Shown here piece after piece: positions 58,408-64,000 of a stretch of DNA of 64,000 nucleotides. The translations under genes were made by a program, and so were the position numbers. The stretch comes from Plectrocnemia conspersa. Lineage: Eukaryota > Arthropoda > Insecta > Trichoptera > Polycentropodidae. The notes beneath the pieces were generated by a model that had not been told where the DNA came from, did no database searches, and was given only the letters and a program-made list of their open reading frames with translations. How positions within the stretch are numbered: position 1 is the stretch's first letter; each line of letters starts with the position of its first letter. The stretch is from the NCBI GenBank assembly GCA_009617715.1, contig VTFK01000033.1, forward strand, positions 1,612,001-1,676,000, given 5' to 3'.

Positions 58408-60162
58408 TACTAGTATCTTTCGTTTATGCGACCTTGGCGATCGATAAACACCGACTAAATGCATCGTTAGAATTATCATAACGTAGCCGAATATTTTTTC
58501 TATCTAATCTGATTAAAACTCCTTTCACTGTACGCTCGACAATTAGTCGTTGATGCCTTTACGTAAGCGATTCTCGACATGCGTATATAATAAAACTCGT
58601 TTATTATACAATAAAACGACATACATATTCATCGGCTTTTTTACGAGGCGCGAGCGGAATGTGTATATTAGACGTTTTTACCTCGTTTTTTCACAGAAGA
58701 AAAAATGTCTCGTTTCAGTCTGCTTCTTTGGCGTCCCTCCTTGACATCTTCGAACGCGGTCACCTCTAGCGAAGCGATCACTCGATTGCCACCAATTTAG
58801 ATCTTTTAGCTCCCAAATCGCGATGTCTTCGATTGTAAAATTAAATAAAAAAAATCGAGACCGCCGCTGCAGCGAGAGCAAAAGCAAGGGCGACCGCGAA
58901 AAGGCGAACCTATCGACCTTCCTCTGTAATATATGGAGATGGAAATCGACAGCGCGAAAACAACGCTCGTCTTGCGGCTATTTTTTCATCGCTTGGCGAA
59001 GTGAAAAACAAAAATCTAGTGCAACAACATCCGCACGTTTGTTGTTCGATTCGAGAAAACATCGCCGTGGTCTCGGAAGCGCACTTATACCGGTATAATT
59101 CGGCGGCACTGTTTTCGATTAATGCGGAACGGCGTCATAAAAGCGTATCGAAAGTAGAAGAGATGATTTGAATAAATTCGCGTACACGGTTATGCAGAAA
59201 ATGACTCGGTTTAATATTATAGGTCGCGACTGAATATTTCACGATTTCTTTTATGCACGATTGCAATTTCGATATCTACGAAAGACAAACGGCGCGACCT
59301 ATAATTCGCAAGCCAGCGAAAGTTTTTTAGCGAGAGAATCGAAAATTTCCTCGCTGCGTAGCAAAACATACATCGTGAAAATTCGCAAGGAGGTATTTTA
59401 TCGTATTTTCGTAGTAATTTTCGATTCAAATAAATAAGGCGGGCAAGGGACCGCTAGCCGGGGGGCAAGGGACCACCCCGGGCGGCACTTGCTTGGAGGC
59501 GGCATTTTCGCGATGGAATGACCATTTGTGTAATGTGGTTCTTAAACTGAATGCGTTAACATGAATAGTTAAGAGTGAAGTATACGTGAAAAAAATAATC
59601 AATAAGTCGTCCCAATAGATAAAAATATTTTTGGACGGCCATTTTTGTGGGTTTCTTAGAATCGGTAAAAGTCGAAATTACACCAGATGTTTCTAATTTT
59701 TTCTTTGAGTCGAGCGCGTGCTAAAATAATGAAATGCCTGATAACCATTACCATATTTCATTAAACTTGAAAACTGATATTTTTTATAGCATATTAAATG
59801 TGAAGGGTATGCAGCGTAGCTGGGATGGGGGTTAAAAGGAGACATCTAGCCCGAAAAGTTTTGGCATATTAAAGACATGCATTAAGTTACAGATTTTGTA
59901 TTAGATAATTGTATGGGGGGAAGGGGACTAAGTTAAGAATCGCCCCAGGCGGCTACAAACGCTAGCTACGCCACTCATAAATGTATCTGTATGTATGTGC
60001 CCCAAAATCTAGATAACCTAATGTACATATATGTTAAAAATTACGTTGATTTTAAATACGTGGCTAGTCACACAATTGCATTTTCAAGGTCGTCGATGCC
60101 GGCAAAATATTCCTACTATATCGGCGGATATATAATATTTTACAGGTCTTCCTTTACTAAGG
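58408..60162. other. Intergenic, no recognisable gene
   Basis: Contains short open frames without domains, a GC-rich patch at 59440-59520 with two GGGCAAGGGACC copies, and a related CCCCAGGCGGC patch near 59943, probably an old repeat. No exon of the invadolysin 5' end was recognised. Confidence 0.5.
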
Positions 60163-60750
60163 TGTGACTTTCATAGAACGTTGGAAATTTAGCCAGCGCA
60201 TTGCAGAGACTTTTATCATTAGATCATTAAAAATGTATACGCGCTACTTCAGGAATACTTTAGTATTGCGCACTCTTTATGATGCTCTAGTCTGCAGCAT
60301 ACTAGAAACTAGCTCTATTATTTGGATTTCAGGCGTAATGAATGTAATGAATTCAAGCTGGAAAAAGTATAGCGTAAATTCCTTCGATATTTATACTTGA
60401 AGGAATACAGGTATTATTCTGGGAGCGTTGGGATATGTTTCTTTGTCAACTCGCAGAAGTGTTTATATAATTAAACTACGGTGCTCGAGCAGCTCCAAAA
60501 GTGGGCTCCGGAAGGTCGTTATAGTTCTAGATCGCGTCCACTGTTCTTGCTTGTAAAGTCTAGAGCTGGAGCACTTGCCAACTCTTCTCTGACAAAGGCC
60601 GTGTGTGGGTGTGCGCATACACATATGAATTTGTATGTATTCATACCTATATATGTATATATTGGTATGTATTTTAAAATATGTAATATATTTTATATTT
60701 TAGGCATCTTGTATTTAGAGCAAATTGGTGGGGCGCGTACCACCCAAAGT
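60163..60750 (+). pseudogene. LINE fragment: RT C-terminus plus 3' UTR
   Basis: RIAETFIIRSLKMYTRYFRN, TLYDALVCSILETSSIIW and ILGALGYVSLSTRRSVY are the post-RT region of the same LINE family as 23449-23640. The following GTGTGCGCATACACATATGA block matches the 3' UTR fragment at 39100. Interrupted by stops. Confidence 0.7.
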
Positions 60751-63700
60751 TGCCATCTTTTTTTCACTTTTGAATAGTGACGAAACGGATAGATATTAAA
60801 GTGACTCTGTTAAATGAAACGGAGTATAAATACTATTTACGAGGATAGAGCGAAACATTCGTTCTTTTGACATTGCATTCTTGGGGGTTTTTATCAGTAA
60901 TCGGTCAAGGGTATACTATAAATAAATAATAGTTAAGAAGCTTAATTTTTGTGATTAAATAAATTGCACCACAGTGGATTCAATAAGAAAAAAGTTTAAA
61001 CAAGTATAAACAATTTTTGATTCCCTCGAAAACAAATTATTGCGTCTTTCCAGTCTTTAAGATTCTTGTATATATTATAATATATAACCCTATTTTCAAA
61101 CGTATAATTCAGAAATGCGCATTTGTAGTTGCTTTTATTATTCGCATATTTTAAAAGCTATCATGGTCGTCAATGAAGTGCAAAAAAATATTAAGCGATA
61201 ACAGCCGATGATAATTACCCGTATTGCATTTCCACGTTTTATGCGAATGACACGTATTTGTTACAGAGCCGGAAGCGTAATAGCTTTTTGCTGTGTGACA
61301 TTGTGTAAAATTACACGAAGAGTAGCATTATCCGTTGGAAGATGTCGAAAAGGCGATGGAAGGTTACTCGTTATTGCAGATACCAGACTAGGAAGTAAAG
61401 GTCGCTTTTCGAATTTGCAGGCGAGTTTCGAGAACTATTTCGATTATACTCGAACGTACGTTTTTATAGTGGTTTCTAAATCTCATAATCGACTGAAATA
61501 CAAAGCGACGCTGTAATAACTGTCGAAACCGAATGCAAAATTTAGACTCGTTCCGCTGAAAAATGGAAATTTTCCAGTTGCGTCGCCTTCGGTACCGTTT
61601 GTTTTTGGGCTCGAATTCGTGTTGATATCGTAGGAATAGTTTATCATAAATTAGCGGATTACTATGTGGCATTCCGGGGCACGGTTTAAACCGGACAGAA
61701 ATGCGTCTCGATTAATCCTCGATCGAGCAAACCGCGATGTAACGTATCGTTGCGTCGAATTTGCACAATCACCCCTGCGAACCGTTTCATTGTTGCACAT
61801 ACGTGCAGAGCGTGCGAAAATTTCTAATCGAATTTAGCGCGGAAAACTCCCAGCGCTGGGTTGCCACTCGAAAAAAGGCCAGATTATCCCCTTTCTCTCG
61901 GATCGATCACGAGCGAAGAATCACTGCTTGCTTAGGGAGGAGTCGCGTCGACCGCAAGGAGCACGGGCCCCGAATTATAGGGAGCCCAAATATATTTATA
62001 AAAAAATATTTCAATTAATACGTAATTAACATAAGTAAAATAAATTACAATATATAATAAATCGAGAGGAAGAGAGGCGTGTTATAATACAAATATATTC
62101 ACATTACTACATTTTTGAAAGTTGATTTTAAAACAGTTACTCAAATACATATATTATCAAAATACACGGAAATAATACTTAAAATTTAAAATATGAACGC
62201 ATTCGTGCATTGTTTAACCGAATGTTTAATAAGATCTAATATATTTCAATCGTATGAAAAAATATAGAGTTGGCTTTTAAATAGAATATCAGGATGAAAC
62301 AATTACCACGAGTTTGTGGGCGATTTAACACTAATTAAGATTAATTGTCGACAATTATTAGATAAAACAAGGACAAAGGAAGATGGGACACTACGTTTGT
62401 ACGTATCCGATCTCGCGAGTAAATTTTCAAAAATATTCTTACTGCATGATCCTTGACGGCATTTAAAAATGATAACAATTTAACAATAGATACGTTATTC
62501 AAAGTTGTATAACATTTTATACGATGCATCGAGCATTTCTTCGGAGGAAATAGCACTTTGTTAGGAAAATAACACAAATATTCGACCAACGTTACTTTCG
62601 ACATTCTGCGAACTGAAAACGACAGTTTAACCCTAGTAGGACCAGAACCGCAGGATCCAGTTACCCGCGCGTTTTAAAAAGAACCAAGTACCCTGTTATT
62701 TTTGACAGGTTATTTTAATTTCGTGATTTCTCCAAATGAAATATATATCTCACACAATTTTCACGATGCAAAATTCTCAGGCTATTATTTTATTTCGCAA
62801 AACTCATTTAGAGATTAAGTGAAACAAAAAAATCCCTATTTAACAATCTGATAGTATTGTTTCACAATGTTTTATGACATATTTCTTTTCGGTATTCTCA
62901 AAAATTTGCCATTTAACAAATATTATTTGTTTAATATTTTAAGCACACGGAATACTCGGAGGACGGTTGTACACAAAAAATGATTTATGATCGTTAGAGC
63001 TTTGATGGCTTGATGGATAGCTCTCTAGCAAGAGATGTGAACAGTTTTTTTAATACTCCAATGCAATTTTGATATTCATTACACAGAATTATTTGATTTG
63101 ATAATTAATAATATTATCGATTCAGAAGCAACAAAAAATATATTTATTCTTCACTTTTATAAACATGAAAAGAGAAAATTATGTGATTCATAAATAGAAG
63201 ATTATAAATTTATGATGCAATGATCGGCACTTCATAAAGTTTCTATTAATCCTTTGACTCATAGTAGAAACATATTTTTGCTGTGAACAATATATTGGGA
63301 CGGGTGAGCCCTTTCGTGTGTTTTTACGATAAACAAATTCATATATTAAAATTATTCCACGCTCACAGACAAAAGCAAAACAAGAGTGGTTCAGAAATAT
63401 TTTTTGCCATTTATTTCCATCTTACTTTGGTTTCATCACAAAATTGAATCTTGTCTGCGGACTTTAAAATTCATATATTATGACTAAAATTAAATATCAA
63501 ATTGTTTATACGTTATTCTATGAATATTTTAATTTATCAATTCTACGTTTATTTAGGGCACAGGGATAAAGATACATATATTAATTATATTATAATTTTT
63601 AATCTGTATTTTTCGGTCGATTAAATATTGACATATTACCGATCGCGAGAATAAATATAGCTGCTATGAGAAATTAGCGAAGAAGCACCTATACTTTTAC

Positions 63701-64000
63701 GTTGGAGATTTGCTCGATTATAGCGAAAACAATAGCGTTGCGGTTAATTTTAATCGAGACATTCTAAATTTGGAGAAACGATTAATTTCTCTCGTATTTT
63801 ACAATGCAATTAGTTAAATACGTAAATATACACGACGGTATTACGCCAAACAAAGCCGCATGTCCAACTAACGGGCCAAAAATACCGATCGATCGGTTAA
63901 TTAAATTCAACTACCTATACTTACTTATTTAGAGTGCGTTGATAACTCTTTTATATTTTAATAGCGCCGCTTTCTACAATTTTTAATGTGGCTTAAAAAA
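60751..64000. other. Intergenic, no recognisable gene
   Basis: AT-rich with chance open frames of up to about 100 codons and no recognised domain, RNA gene or repeat pair. Confidence 0.5.

Noticed and set aside
58678..59098. Open frames on both strands, including an Ala-rich hydrophobic stretch that looked like a signal peptide for invadolysin
   Set aside because: No ATG in that frame and no donor giving phase 0 into 40923; not supportable.
1..64000. CRISPR arrays, operons, bacterial or viral gene clusters
   Set aside because: Spliced animal genes throughout; the short-word arrays are degenerate and lack the repeat-spacer regularity of CRISPR.

Overview
The window is nuclear DNA from an animal, most likely an insect or another arthropod. 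The genes have many short exons with GT-AG introns, the exons are GC-richer than the AT-rich introns and intergenic DNA, and recognisable genes sit among DNA transposons, MITEs and non-LTR retrotransposons. Nothing visible fixes the order or species.

Layout. (1) 1-12537, + strand: all but the first codons of the Nup98-Nup96 nucleoporin precursor, 30 exons, with FG/GLFG repeats, the GLEBS motif, the autoproteolytic HFS site and the Nup96 half. A 3.6 kb intron at the start of the Nup96 half carries a ~1.9 kb giant inverted repeat. (2) 12700-14296, - strand: an unrecognised Ser/Arg-rich single-exon gene convergent with Nup98-96. The two share a palindromic poly(A)-signal block between them. (3) 15795-16532, - strand: a UPF0547/C16orf87-type zinc-ribbon protein, 4 exons. 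(4) 17482-29508, - strand: a complete 14-exon SLC16/monocarboxylate-transporter-like MFS gene (752 aa) whose introns hold fossil transposases, a 5S rRNA fragment and several iterated short-repeat arrays. (5) 30719-32728, + strand: a COMM-domain protein (241 aa), divergent from the transporter. (6) 33394-40923, - strand: an invadolysin/leishmanolysin-like M8 metallopeptidase lacking its first exon(s), with a transmembrane helix and a long cytoplasmic tail. (7) 40924-64000: gene-poor and repeat-rich. It contains a nearly full-length but decayed non-LTR retrotransposon (about 47.96-52.33 kb), a second interrupted copy, two copies of a PIF/Harbinger-like element with clear terminal inverted repeats and TWA target duplications, and elements whose ends are arrays of short repeated words.

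The genes are unrelated housekeeping or trafficking functions (nuclear pore, transporter, endosomal COMMD, membrane peptidase), not a pathway cluster. Three of them (Nup98-96, the 13-kb unknown gene, invadolysin) each carry one single-base frameshift in otherwise intact, conserved reading frames. The most economical reading is residual sequence or assembly indels, but this must be checked. The most unusual content is in the repeats: the palindromic intronic element at 5.5-7.4 kb, and a set of elements at 23.0-24.3, 46.4-47.1 and 56.7-58.4 kb with terminal arrays of degenerate 12-20 bp words, three of which share a GGTCA core.
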